Source of the DNA: DASTBU01 sp035711845
GTDB taxonomy: Bacteria > Acidobacteriota > Vicinamibacteria > Vicinamibacterales > 2-12-FULL-66-21
Direction: 5' to 3'
DNA: 64,000 bases
NCBI GenBank assembly: GCA_035711845.1
Contig: DASTBU010000122.1
Span: 1 to 64,000 of the forward strand
A program made the translations under genes and the position numbers. Below, piece by piece: positions 52,121-60,740 of the stretch; within the stretch, counting starts at the first letter, position 1, and each line of letters opens with the position of its first letter. Below the pieces are notes generated by a model. The model saw only the letters and a list, made by a program, of their open reading frames with translations. It was not told the origin of the DNA and did no database searches.

Positions 52121-54835
52121 ATGAGATCGCGCCGAGCCGTTCGAGTCGTGCCGCTACTGCTGGGCCTGTTCCTCGTGTCCTCGGGGATCGCCCCTTCCGC
52201 CAGGGAAACAAGGGAATCGCGACAGCCGGCGATCCCGTCGCCGGAGACGTTCTTCGGCTTCAAGATGGGTGCGGATCGCAAGCTCGCGAACTGGGACAGG
52301 CTGCTCGAGTACTACCAGCTCCTGGCGAAGGGCTCGGACAGGATGAGACTGGTCGAGCTCGGACCGACGAGCGAGGGCCGCCCGTACGTCGCGCTCTTCA
52401 TCTCGTCGCCCGAGAATCTCGCAAGGCTCGATCATTACAGGCAGTTGAACCTACGGCTCGCCGATCCGAGAGGGCTCTCGGAGGCAGACGCAAAGAAGCT
52501 CGTCGGCGAAGCGAGAGCCGTCATCATCCAGTCCTTCGCGCTGCACTCCAGCGAGGTTGCGGCTTCGCAGACGGCGGCCGAGTTCGTTTACGACAGCCTG
52601 ACGAGAACCGACGAGGAAGCCACGCGGGTGCTCAACAATGTCATCGGCATTGTCGTGCCCTCGATCAACCCCGACGGCACGCAGATGATCGCCGACTGGT
52701 ACATGAAGTATGTCGGCACGCCCTACGAGGCCTCCGGGCTCCCCTGGCTCTATCAGAAGTATGCGGGCCACGACAACAACCGGGACGGCTTCGCGCTGAA
52801 CCTCCCGGAATCTCGGCACCTGGGCAAGCTGATGTACCGGGACTGGATGCCGCAGGCGTACGTCGATCACCACCAGATGGGCAGCGGCAACGCACGGCTG
52901 TACATCCCGCCGTATGCCGAGCCGATCCGTCCCGGAGCCGACCCGCTGGTGTGGCGCGAAATGTCCTGGTGGGGCGCGCACATGGGCAACAGCCTGGAAG
53001 CCGCGGGAAAAACGGGCGTCATCGGTTCGGCGATCTATTCGGGCTGGGGCCACATGGGGTTCCACTGGATCACGCCTTTTCACAACATCGCCGGGATGCT
53101 GACCGAGTCGGCGAGCGCCCGGCTCGCGACGCCGATGTTCCTGCATCCCGACCAGCTCCGCGGAGGGCCCCGCGGCCTGCCCGAGTACGAATCCCAAACG
53201 ACCATGCCGAGCCTCTGGCCGGGCGGCTGGTGGCGCGTGCGCGACATCGTCGAACAGCAGAAGATCGCGGCGTGGGCCACCGTGGATCTCGCGGCGCGGA
53301 ACCGCGAGACCGTGCTGTGGAACATGTATCTCAAGGGCACGCGGCAGACCGAGCGCGGCGAGAGGGGCGACGTGAAAGCCTACGCGATCGCCGTCGCGCA
53401 GCACGATCCACTCACCGCGAAGAAACTCGTGAACATGCTGCTGGACTCCGGCGTCGAGGTTCAACAGGCGAAGGCACAGTTCATCGCCGACGGGCGCGTG
53501 TACGGGCCCGGGTCCTTCGTGGTGCCGATGGCGCAGCCCAAGCAGGGTCTCGTGCGGTGGATGCTGGGACGGACGTTCTACCCGGACAACTCCTACACGC
53601 GGGATCGCGAGGGCAATCCTATTCGGCCCTACGACATGTCCACCGACACGTTCGCCGAGTTCATGGGCGTCCGCGCCGATCCGGTCGGTGAACGGATCGC
53701 GGCGGAGTTGGTCAAGCTTGGGGGCCACGTGCCGCTCTCGGGGACGGTCGCCTCGGGCGCGAGCGGCGGACATGTGCTCAGCGCGCGGCTCAACGATGCG
53801 TTCCGCGCCGTGAATCTGCTGCTGCAGCAGGGCGCCACGGTCCGCCGCGTGCGAGGGCCGGACCAGCGTCAGGCCGGGGTCAGACCCGGGTCAGACCATC
53901 GTCAGACCCCGAATGGCCTGGCCGCGGGCGACTTCATCGTCACCGGCGTGGCGGAGGCGATCATCACCGGCGTCGCGAGGCAGACCGGCGTGGATTTCAC
54001 CGCGCTCTCCGGGGCGGCTCCAGCTAATGTCCACGACATCCGCACGCCGCGCATCGCGCTGTATCAGCGGTACGGTGGCGGCAACATGGACGAGGGGTGG
54101 ACGCGGTTGATGTTCGAGCAGTTCGCCGTGCCGTACACCTCAATCATGGATACCGCGATCAAAGCGGGCGGCCTCGAGGCCAAGTACGACGTGATCGTGC
54201 TGCCGGCGGATTCCACCGCCGCGATGACCGGTGAACGGCCGGACGGTGGTGAGGCGGGAGGGCGCGGCGGGAGAGGCGGCGGCCGCGGGGGCGCCCCGGA
54301 AAACATTCCGGCGGAGTATCGCAGCGGCTTCGGCGCCGAAGGCGTCAAGGCGCTCGAAGCATTCGTGCAGAAGGGCGGCACGCTCGTCACGTTCGCGCAG
54401 GCGGGAGACCTACCGATTCAACGCTTCGGCCTTCCGATCCGGAACATCGTCGCGGGCCGGGCACCCACCGAGTTCTGGTGTCCCGGATCCACGCTGCGTG
54501 TGCGCTTCGACAACCAGCACCCTCTGGGCTATGGGATGCCGGACGAGGGTCTGGCGCTCTTCATGAGCGGCAGCCAGGTGTACGAGGTCACGTCCACGGA
54601 TCGCAGCCAGGACGTGGACATCTTCTCGACTTACATCGATCGCGACATCCTGCAGAGCGGGTGGCTGCTCGGCGAGCAAGTCATCGCGAAGAAAGCGGCC
54701 GCGGTTTCGGTGAAGCATGGGGAGGGCACCGTGGTGCTGATAGGCTTCCGCCCGCAGCACCGCGCGCAGACGCACGGCACGTTCAAGCTCGTGTTCAACG
54801 CGTTGCTGTCAGGGCAGGCCAACGGAAGCGACTAG
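52121..54835 (+). CDS. Secreted M14-family zinc carboxypeptidase-like protein
   Basis: A 904-residue exported metallopeptidase. The signal peptide is VRVVPLLLGLFLVSSGIAPSA. The zinc site is the HSSE in SFALHSSEVAASQ near residue 140, with a third histidine in YVDHHQMGSGNARLY and the substrate block INPDGTQ. The C-terminal part contains a glycine-rich linker (GGRGGRGGGRGG). ATG at 52121 has AAGGAG six bases upstream. A short in-frame insertion of GGTCAGACC-type repeats lies near residue 585. Confidence 0.92.
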   Translation: MRSRRAVRVVPLLLGLFLVSSGIAPSARETRESRQPAIPSPETFFGFKMGADRKLANWDRLLEYYQLLAKGSDRMRLVELGPTSEGRPYVALFISSPENLARLDHYRQLNLRLADPRGLSEADAKKLVGEARAVIIQSFALHSSEVAASQTAAEFVYDSLTRTDEEATRVLNNVIGIVVPSINPDGTQMIADWYMKYVGTPYEASGLPWLYQKYAGHDNNRDGFALNLPESRHLGKLMYRDWMPQAYVDHHQMGSGNARLYIPPYAEPIRPGADPLVWREMSWWGAHMGNSLEAAGKTGVIGSAIYSGWGHMGFHWITPFHNIAGMLTESASARLATPMFLHPDQLRGGPRGLPEYESQTTMPSLWPGGWWRVRDIVEQQKIAAWATVDLAARNRETVLWNMYLKGTRQTERGERGDVKAYAIAVAQHDPLTAKKLVNMLLDSGVEVQQAKAQFIADGRVYGPGSFVVPMAQPKQGLVRWMLGRTFYPDNSYTRDREGNPIRPYDMSTDTFAEFMGVRADPVGERIAAELVKLGGHVPLSGTVASGASGGHVLSARLNDAFRAVNLLLQQGATVRRVRGPDQRQAGVRPGSDHRQTPNGLAAGDFIVTGVAEAIITGVARQTGVDFTALSGAAPANVHDIRTPRIALYQRYGGGNMDEGWTRLMFEQFAVPYTSIMDTAIKAGGLEAKYDVIVLPADSTAAMTGERPDGGEAGGRGGRGGGRGGAPENIPAEYRSGFGAEGVKALEAFVQKGGTLVTFAQAGDLPIQRFGLPIRNIVAGRAPTEFWCPGSTLRVRFDNQHPLGYGMPDEGLALFMSGSQVYEVTSTDRSQDVDIFSTYIDRDILQSGWLLGEQVIAKKAAAVSVKHGEGTVVLIGFRPQHRAQTHGTFKLVFNALLSGQANGSD
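53866..53910 (+). repeat. GGTCAGACC repeat inserted in frame in the M14 gene
   Basis: GTCAG-containing units at about 11-base spacing (GGGGTCAGACCC, GGGTCAGACC, CGTCAGACCCC) interrupt the peptidase frame without breaking it. They encode a Pro/Arg/Gln-rich loop (RQAGVRPGSDHRQT). GGTCAGACC is nearly palindromic. Confidence 0.7.
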
Positions 54836-54845
54836 CGACGGACAA

Positions 54846-54885
54846 GGTCGTCCGCCTTCGCTCCTTTCGGAGCTTCGGCGAGACC
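54846..54885 (+). terminator. GGTCGTCCGCC...GGCGAGACC hairpin after the M14 gene
   Basis: An imperfect hairpin (CCGCCTTCGCTCC / GGAGCTTCGGCG) with outer GGTC/GACC lies 11 bases after the stop. There is no U-run. It may stop transcription or be a short mobile palindrome. The rest of the 54886-55070 gap shows no clear gene. Confidence 0.5.
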
Positions 54886-55070
54886 ACCTCTTCGTGCCGA
54901 TTCAACGTTGCGGGGGCGTGTAGCCGGCGGTACTTGCAGCTGTGGAGCGGAAGTGAGCACGCCAAAGAAACATCCGTGCGCCGGCAAGTCCCCCGGCCGC
55001 GCCGGTTCCGGTGCGTTCCTGCGTCGCAGCACGCGCGTAGCCGTTCCGGACTTGTCGCCGCATGTCTTCA

Positions 55071-55823
55071 TCACCGCCAGAGCAGCGCCGGAAGATCCAC
55101 CAGGACCGCCCAGTTCCAGAGGATTTCGCCAGGCTCGTTGAAAGTCCCGGGTTTGGCGCCGAAGTCCTCGGCGGTGAAACCGCCGTGGAACTTCGTGGCG
55201 TCGAACCTGACGACGAGCGCCCCCATTGGCTTGGCTTCGGAGAAAGCAGCCAGCGGGCGCGTCGTCAGACGCATCGGCTGCGTGACCGTGCGGTCGAAGC
55301 CGGTGAACAGGGGGAAATCGGATCCCGGGTTGAACGAGCCCCAGCCGATCGCGGCGCCGACATCCAGCACACGGTTCACGCGGATGTCGGCGGTGATGAG
55401 CAGCGTCCGCACCTTGACCTTTTTCTCGGCATCGCTCAGCGGGCCCCGCTCACTGTAGTCCAGGATATTGTCGGTCGAGTGCAGACGGCCGTACTGAAGT
55501 CCGATCTCGAGCCGCGGTTCTTTCGCGCTCAGAAAGTTGCACCCCACCAGGGATGCATAGGCTACCCGGTCGGTCTCCTTCGGAATGGTCAGCTTCTTCG
55601 CCCAGCCGTGCGAGTCCAGTTCTTTCTGTGAGGCGCTGACCTGTTCCGGCGTCTGCGGTGCAGTGAGGCAGATGAACCTGGCGTCGAGTGTGAACCCGCC
55701 AAAGGGACCGGGACCGCTGAGACGCTCGAGCCAGCCTCTCCCGAACAACGCAAATGCAGGCGAAGCTGTCACCAGGCAGAACAGGCAAGCCGATACAGCG
55801 ACAAACTTGACGCTTGGTCTCAC
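55071..55823 (-). CDS. Exported protein, probably outer-membrane or periplasmic
   Basis: A 250-residue protein with a signal peptide (VKFVAVSACLFCLVTASPAFA) and beta-rich mature part (GFTLDARFICLTAPQTPEQV; RLEIGLQYGRLHS; RTLLITADIRVNRVLDVGAAIGWGSF), which suggests a barrel. I chose the GTG at 55823, with GAGGAG upstream. It lies 29 bases after the kinase gene and may be cotranscribed. No family recognised. Confidence 0.75.
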   Translation of the reverse strand: MRPSVKFVAVSACLFCLVTASPAFALFGRGWLERLSGPGPFGGFTLDARFICLTAPQTPEQVSASQKELDSHGWAKKLTIPKETDRVAYASLVGCNFLSAKEPRLEIGLQYGRLHSTDNILDYSERGPLSDAEKKVKVRTLLITADIRVNRVLDVGAAIGWGSFNPGSDFPLFTGFDRTVTQPMRLTTRPLAAFSEAKPMGALVVRFDATKFHGGFTAEDFGAKPGTFNEPGEILWNWAVLVDLPALLWR

Positions 55824-55852
55824 GACTCCTCCTCGCGGCCCGTCGGCCGCCG

Positions 55853-57598
55853 TCATCGAGTGTAGAGGCTCTGTCTCTGCCCGGTGCGGTCCAATGCGTC
55901 GACCGCTACGGTCCTGACCCGGGGAACGGCGTCGTCTGGGCAGTAGACAAGTGCGGAAACCCCGGCTTCGCCCAGCACGTAGCACCGGAGGCCGCCAGAG
56001 GACGCGACCTCGAACAGGTTGTGCCAGATCAAACGGTATGGAAGGACGAGCAAGACAAGGGAAACACCGATCACGGCGGAGATGGCGAACATCGAACTGG
56101 ATCGCACGGGCCTGTTCCATCGGCGGCGCATCCTGATGATGTGGTACGCGCCTGCCGACATCGCCAGGATCAACATGGCCATGGAGAAGTTGTAGAGCTG
56201 GTGGTACTCCAGCCGTTCTGGGCGGAGCGGTTCCACGTCCTGCGCCGAGGCGGTATCGACGAAGGCGTTCACCGCGACGAAGATGTCGCGAAAGTACCAG
56301 CAGAACACCGCGACGGCAAGGATCTGTGCCGCGAGCAGCGCCTGCGCGGCCACGTCCGGATCGTCGAGGCCCGACCGGACGGCGATCGACTGGCGGCGCG
56401 AGGTCAGGTCGTTGCCGATCCTCGCCACCGGCGCCGACAGGCGCTTCACCAGCCGCCATACAGCGGCCATCAGCGCCAGCAGGAGTACGACGATTGTGGC
56501 CTGGACGGCCCCCGGGATGAGCGCGCGCAGGCCCCAGATCCACCAGGACCAGATGGACTCGGTCGAGTAGTCCCAGCGACCGAGCGTATGGTTGAAGGCG
56601 ACGCTCGTGATCGTGCCGAGCACCCAGATACCGAGCACCACACCGGCGCCACCGATCGCGATCGGCCAGACCCTCGCAGCCACGGTCGGTTCGACCGGCC
56701 TGCGCCTGCGCGAGTCCGTCCGTGGCGTGCGGCGCTGGCCTGCCGCGATGCGTCCGGCGACTGCGGCGGTCAGGTCGGCGAGCATCCCGCCAGATGTAGC
56801 GTAGCGGTCGTCCGGTTTCAGCGCGGTCGCACGTTCGACGACACGTACGAAGCGTACGGGGGCATCAGGCCGCACGTCGCCGAGCGGCCGCCGCTCGAAC
56901 CGCGCGTGCGCGCGCAGAAGGTCGGTCCACGTGTTCGCGTCAACGGGGTACGCGCCGCTCACCAGGTAGTACAGCAGCACTCCGAGGCTGTAGACGTCGG
57001 ACCTCGCGGTAGCCTTGCCGCCGGCGAGTACCTCGGGCGCCATGTAAACGGGGGTACCAACGATCTCGTGGGGGCGGCGGGGATCGTCGAGCACCTGGCC
57101 GGCGCCGAAGTCCATGAGGACGATGCGTCCGCCGGACTCGCGCATCACGTTCTGGGCCTTGATGTCCCGGTGGATCACGCCCGCCTGGTGCACGGCGGCG
57201 AGCGCCTGGCAGAGGCTGATGCCGATCACCGCGGCTTCAGCGGGCGCACGCGGGCCGTCCCGCTTCACGAGCTCGGAGAGCGATCGACCCTTGACGAACT
57301 CCATCCACAAACCAACCTCGTCGCCGATCTGCATCGCGCCGTGGACGGTGACGACGTTGGGATGGTGGACGCGGGCGAGCAGCTGGCCTTCCCTCAGTAT
57401 GGAAGCGATTGTTTCAGGGCCGTGCTCGTCGCTCGGCCGGATGACCTTGAGCGCGACCTCGCGCGCGAGGGCCGGTTCCCACGCGCGGTAGACCACGCCG
57501 AAGCTGCCACGGCCGATCTCCTCCAGAATCTGGAGCGACCCCCATGCCGGGAGTTTGGCACCGAGCGTCTCGGTCGTCTTGATCGAGTCTTCGCTCAC
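55853..57598 (-). CDS. Membrane Ser/Thr protein kinase (Hanks type)
   Basis: A 581-residue kinase. N-terminal catalytic domain: glycine loop EIGRGSFGVVYRA, Lys in VALKVI, catalytic loop GVIHRDIKAQNVM, DFGAGQV and APEVLAGGKATARSDVYSLGVLLYYL. The rest holds about five or six membrane segments (IAIGGAGVVLGIWVLGTI; ATIVVLLLALMAAVWRL; ILAVAVFCWYFRDIFVAV; FSMAMLILAMSAGAY), which is unusual compared with single-pass PASTA kinases. The signal and targets are unknown. Confidence 0.92.
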   Translation of the reverse strand: MSEDSIKTTETLGAKLPAWGSLQILEEIGRGSFGVVYRAWEPALAREVALKVIRPSDEHGPETIASILREGQLLARVHHPNVVTVHGAMQIGDEVGLWMEFVKGRSLSELVKRDGPRAPAEAAVIGISLCQALAAVHQAGVIHRDIKAQNVMRESGGRIVLMDFGAGQVLDDPRRPHEIVGTPVYMAPEVLAGGKATARSDVYSLGVLLYYLVSGAYPVDANTWTDLLRAHARFERRPLGDVRPDAPVRFVRVVERATALKPDDRYATSGGMLADLTAAVAGRIAAGQRRTPRTDSRRRRPVEPTVAARVWPIAIGGAGVVLGIWVLGTITSVAFNHTLGRWDYSTESIWSWWIWGLRALIPGAVQATIVVLLLALMAAVWRLVKRLSAPVARIGNDLTSRRQSIAVRSGLDDPDVAAQALLAAQILAVAVFCWYFRDIFVAVNAFVDTASAQDVEPLRPERLEYHQLYNFSMAMLILAMSAGAYHIIRMRRRWNRPVRSSSMFAISAVIGVSLVLLVLPYRLIWHNLFEVASSGGLRCYVLGEAGVSALVYCPDDAVPRVRTVAVDALDRTGQRQSLYTR

Positions 57599-57974
57599 AT
57601 GCCCGAATATAGGGCAAGTCAGGAGTCAAGGCCAGCCACGGGTGGTGGCTGCGCCCGATCTCCGCGCCGCGACGAATCCCGTACGATCCATCCCATGGTG
57701 TGCCTGCATCGCTGGTCTCGTCATCGTCCGCAGCGGTTGCCGGTTCCGTAAAACCGAGTTCCCCCTGTGCATCGTCTTCGTCCTGCTTCTGGCAAAGCAG
57801 TGCCGACCACGGGACGAGGAAGCCGGTGAGATACCAGCGAGACGGTGGGACATCAGGATCACGCCGACTTGGAATTCACCGGGGGCAGGACCGATGAGAT
57901 CCTACCGAAGAGCACCGATGAGCTTAGTCCTTACGTCCGCCGCGGTCATTGGTAGATCCTACCTGTCGCACCGC
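57599..57974. other. Gene-free stretch
   Basis: I see no gene supported here. Only short direct similarity of GATCCTACC words near 57898 and 57955 is visible. The kinase promoter should lie at the left edge. Confidence 0.4.
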
Positions 57975-58305
57975 GCGAGCGCGGGACCGTGGGTACGACC
58001 CCCGGTTCAAACCGTGCGTGCGGATTTTCCGCACACGGCTTACCAAGGGGCATTTGAAACGCGGCATTACGCAGCCTCCAGGTAGTGAATCGTCCCGCGC
58101 AGAGGATGCAGCCCGAGGACGTGGACGTAGTCTGGCGTCCAGTGGGCGGCTTGACCGGGTCGCAGGTTGCGGCCGTGTCGCTGCCGGAACACTCGCTTCA
58201 ACCGCCACGCGACGTAGTCATCGACCTGTCCAGACTTGATGGCGGCGTTCGCCGTGCGACCCGCGCAGCACCGGGTTCAGCTGCGCGATGGTGTCGCGCA
58301 GCTAT
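57975..58305 (-). mobile_element. Group II intron remnant (maturase 3' end plus domain V)
   Basis: On the minus strand, bases 58300 to 58075 encode the C-terminal end of a group II intron reverse transcriptase: TIAQLNPVLRG, then after a frame break NAAIKSGQVDDYVAWRLKRVF, RHGRNLRPGQAAHW, LGLHPLRGTIHYLEAA and stop. Next comes a domain V hairpin at about 58008-58041 (AGCCGTGTGCGG-AAAA-TCCGCACGCACGG). The 5' intron and most of the reverse transcriptase are missing. Confidence 0.85.
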
Positions 58306-58346
58306 CCGGAAGCCAGTTATGGCCGGGCTAATGTCATCATGGCCGT

Positions 58347-58390
58347 GTTAATTATCATGGCCACAGTAATTAACATGGCCATGATATACT
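58347..58390 (+). promoter_or_regulatory. Operator-like palindromes before the AbiEi-like gene
   Basis: A perfect inverted pair GTTAATTA (58347-58354) and TAATTAAC (58367-58374) is followed by the palindrome CATGGCCATG (58374-58383) and a -10-like TATACT (58385-58390). ATCATGGCC words repeat just upstream. This AT-rich block contrasts with the region and fits an autoregulated antitoxin promoter. Confidence 0.65.
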
Positions 58391-58411
58391 CTCAGGCCAG
58401 GTAGCTTCATC

Positions 58412-59563
58412 ATGGAAAAGCTGGATTTATCGAGCAAATCGTCACAAGCCGAGAGATGGCGAGTCGCAGCCGGGCAGCTCAGGCAGATCCTCGAGAAACA
58501 GGGCTGGAGGGTTGATGACGTCGACAGGCACGGGCCCGCCGAGGGGGATTTCCGCGTACGGCGTAAGCCGTTCGAATATTCCATCGAGCTGAAGGCCGCG
58601 TCTGAAGGCCGTGCTGACCGGCTCATTCCCCTCTTCGCTCAAGCGGCCCTCCAGCTCATGCATGGTGGAGCCAGGAAACCACTACGCCTCGCCGTCGTCA
58701 GCGCCCCGAGCATCCCACGTCGGGCCGCCGAGCAGGTGCTCGAGTTCGCCTCGAAGTACGCGCCTGATGTCGCCGTCGGGCTGTTCGATGTCGAAGGCTT
58801 GCGGCTCTTTCGAGGGCCGGGGCTCGAGGACCTGGACGCAGAACCGCGGATTCGACGCGCCGGCGCGGGCTCTCGAGCGCTACGCGAGTCGCGGCAGCTG
58901 TTTTCTGATCTCAACCAGTGGATGCTGAAGGTGCTGCTGGCGCCAGAACTCCCCGATCACCTGTTGGAGGCGCCGCGCGGCTCGTACATGAATCCATCGG
59001 AGCTTGCGCAAGCGGCGGGCGTTTCGGTGATGAGCGCCTATCGGTTCGTTCAGCAACTTCAAGACGACGGCTACCTCCATGAATCTTCCCCGTCGTTGGC
59101 ACTGGTGCGCCGTGAACAGTTGTTCGAGCGATGGCAAGCCGCGAACGACCGGCCGTTTCGAGAAGCGTTGATGCGGTTCGTACTCCCTGGCGACCCGCGC
59201 CGAGAACTCCAGAAGATCCTCCGCAGCGGTCGCGCGTGCCTGGCGCTTTTTGCCGCGGCCGACGCGCTGCACCTCGGGTTCGTGGAAGGCGTCTCGCCAT
59301 ACCTCTACGTTGAGCGTGTTCAGCCGTCCAGTCTCGCCTCCTGGAAAAACCTGCGGCTCTGCGAACCTGGCGAGCCTCCCCACGTCGTGCTTCGACAACC
59401 GTTGGCGCCCCAGTCGGTGTTTCGCGGGATGGTCCGAGACGCCGGGGCGTGTGATGTCATCCAGGTTTGGCTCGACGTTGCCTGGCATTCCGCGCGGGGC
59501 CGAGAGCAGGCCGACTTGATCCGGCAGCGCGTGCTCGATCCGCTCATCCGGCAGGGAGGCTGA
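58412..59563 (+). CDS. AbiEi-like antitoxin/regulator with winged helix
   Basis: A 383-residue protein. A winged-helix block lies near residues 190-225 (MNPSELAQAAGVSVMSAYRFVQQLQDDGYLHES). The N-terminal part contains a restriction-nuclease-like or binding domain (FEYSIELKAASEGRADRLIPLFAQAALQLM). The C-terminal half resembles the AbiEi antitoxin sensor region. With the following nucleotidyltransferase it forms a putative type IV toxin-antitoxin pair. Operator-like palindromes precede it. Confidence 0.75.
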   Translation: MEKLDLSSKSSQAERWRVAAGQLRQILEKQGWRVDDVDRHGPAEGDFRVRRKPFEYSIELKAASEGRADRLIPLFAQAALQLMHGGARKPLRLAVVSAPSIPRRAAEQVLEFASKYAPDVAVGLFDVEGLRLFRGPGLEDLDAEPRIRRAGAGSRALRESRQLFSDLNQWMLKVLLAPELPDHLLEAPRGSYMNPSELAQAAGVSVMSAYRFVQQLQDDGYLHESSPSLALVRREQLFERWQAANDRPFREALMRFVLPGDPRRELQKILRSGRACLALFAAADALHLGFVEGVSPYLYVERVQPSSLASWKNLRLCEPGEPPHVVLRQPLAPQSVFRGMVRDAGACDVIQVWLDVAWHSARGREQADLIRQRVLDPLIRQGG

Positions 59564-59564
59564 C

Positions 59565-60417
59565 GTGGACGACTCCGCCGCTTTCGCCAGACTCATTCGA
59601 GCGCTACGACCGTGGCTTGGCCACCTTGTCATCGTGGGCGGCTGGGCGCATCGTCTTCACCGCTTGCACCCCCTCGCCGGAACGCCGACATACGCATCGC
59701 TGCGTACGCGCGACGTCGACCTTGCGCTGTCGCTGCGGGCTCCGCTGGACGGCGACATTCGAGGCGCGCTCGAGGCCGCCCGGGTTCAAGCCTGAATACT
59801 CCGGCGACAACCGGCCGCCCGTCACGCAGTACACTCTCAGCGCCGACGATGCGGGGTTCTATGCGGAGTTCCTGGTCCCACTCCAGGGAGGCGAGGACAA
59901 GCGCGATGGCACACCTGACGTGACCGTCTCGAAGGCTGGAGTCAACGCACAGAAGCTGCGGCACCTGGAACTCCTGCTGGTGGCGCCCTGGTCGGTTCAG
60001 ATCGGCCCAGGAACAGAGGTTCCGCCCGACGAGCCCGTCAACGTGCTCGTGCCGAATCCAGTCAGCTTCGTCGTTCAGAAGCTCCTCGTTCACGACAAGC
60101 GCAAACCCGGCAAGAAGGCGCAGGACGTGTTGTACATCCACGACACGCTGGAACTGTTCGGTGCGTCGCTCGACGAACTAGGGTCGCTCTGGACCGATCA
60201 GATCCGGCAAACGTTGGCTGACAGAACGGCCAAACGGACGGAGGCTGCGGCACGCGCGCTGTTCGAACAGGTAACTGACACCATTCGCGAAGCAGCGCGC
60301 ATCCCGCAGGACCGGCGCCTCGCACCGGAGGTCGTTCGAGCGGCGTGTGCATACGGACTGGAACTGATCCTTCATCGTGGGACGGATGCTACGAGATCAC
60401 AGACGGCTGCAGGGTGA
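59565..60417 (+). pseudogene. Nucleotidyltransferase-fold toxin (AbiEii/GSU2403-like), frameshifted
   Basis: A nucleotidyltransferase-like protein whose GG...DxD motif is visible in VIVGGWAHRLHRLHP and TRDVDLALSL. The first frame ends at 59795. One extra C in the run 59779-59781 breaks the frame; removing it joins LEAA to GFKPEYSGDNRPPVTQYTLSADDAGFYAEFLVPL and continues to 60417 (SFVVQKLLVHDKRKPGKKAQDVLYIHDTLELFG). The GTG start follows the antitoxin stop by one base, with GGAGG upstream. Intact length would be about 283 residues. Either inactivated or a sequencing error. Confidence 0.75.
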
Positions 60418-60740
60418 ATGAGCACTCTCAAGTCCCGGTAAAAATAACTCGCACGGACGCGCGTTAGCTGTGGCCGATCGGCGAGCCTCCCCCTCCCGAA
60501 CGCGCCGATGATCGCACCTGCCGCAACGATGTCGACCCCGTGGCCTCGAGGTGGCCAAGGACCGCCTCGATTCGGCCATCGGCCGACGATTCAAGTGATC
60601 GGGTCGTAAAGGTCGCAGGCTGCCGCCGCGACGCTGACTGCCGTGCTGCTGATGCTCGGCATTCAGCACATTCAAGCGCGCACGCACCGCCTGGAAGAAG
60701 CGACGAGCCTGCTGCATCGGCGTTCCCGTATACTGTGCCG
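60418..60740. other. Gene-free spacer with a weak heptamer array
   Basis: No gene supported. Bases 60643-60675 hold GCTGATGCTCGGCATTCAGC-type sequence related to the array at 6523-6612. The promoter of the PQQ-propeller gene should lie at the right end. Confidence 0.45.

Noticed and set aside
54908..55141. 77-residue plus-strand frame after the M14 gene
   Set aside because: It overlaps the end of the exported protein gene and reads as Pro/Arg-rich sequence without a family match.
57626..57862. Small frame in the 57.6-57.9 kb gap
   Set aside because: No ribosome site, no recognisable domain, and composition like random GC-rich sequence.
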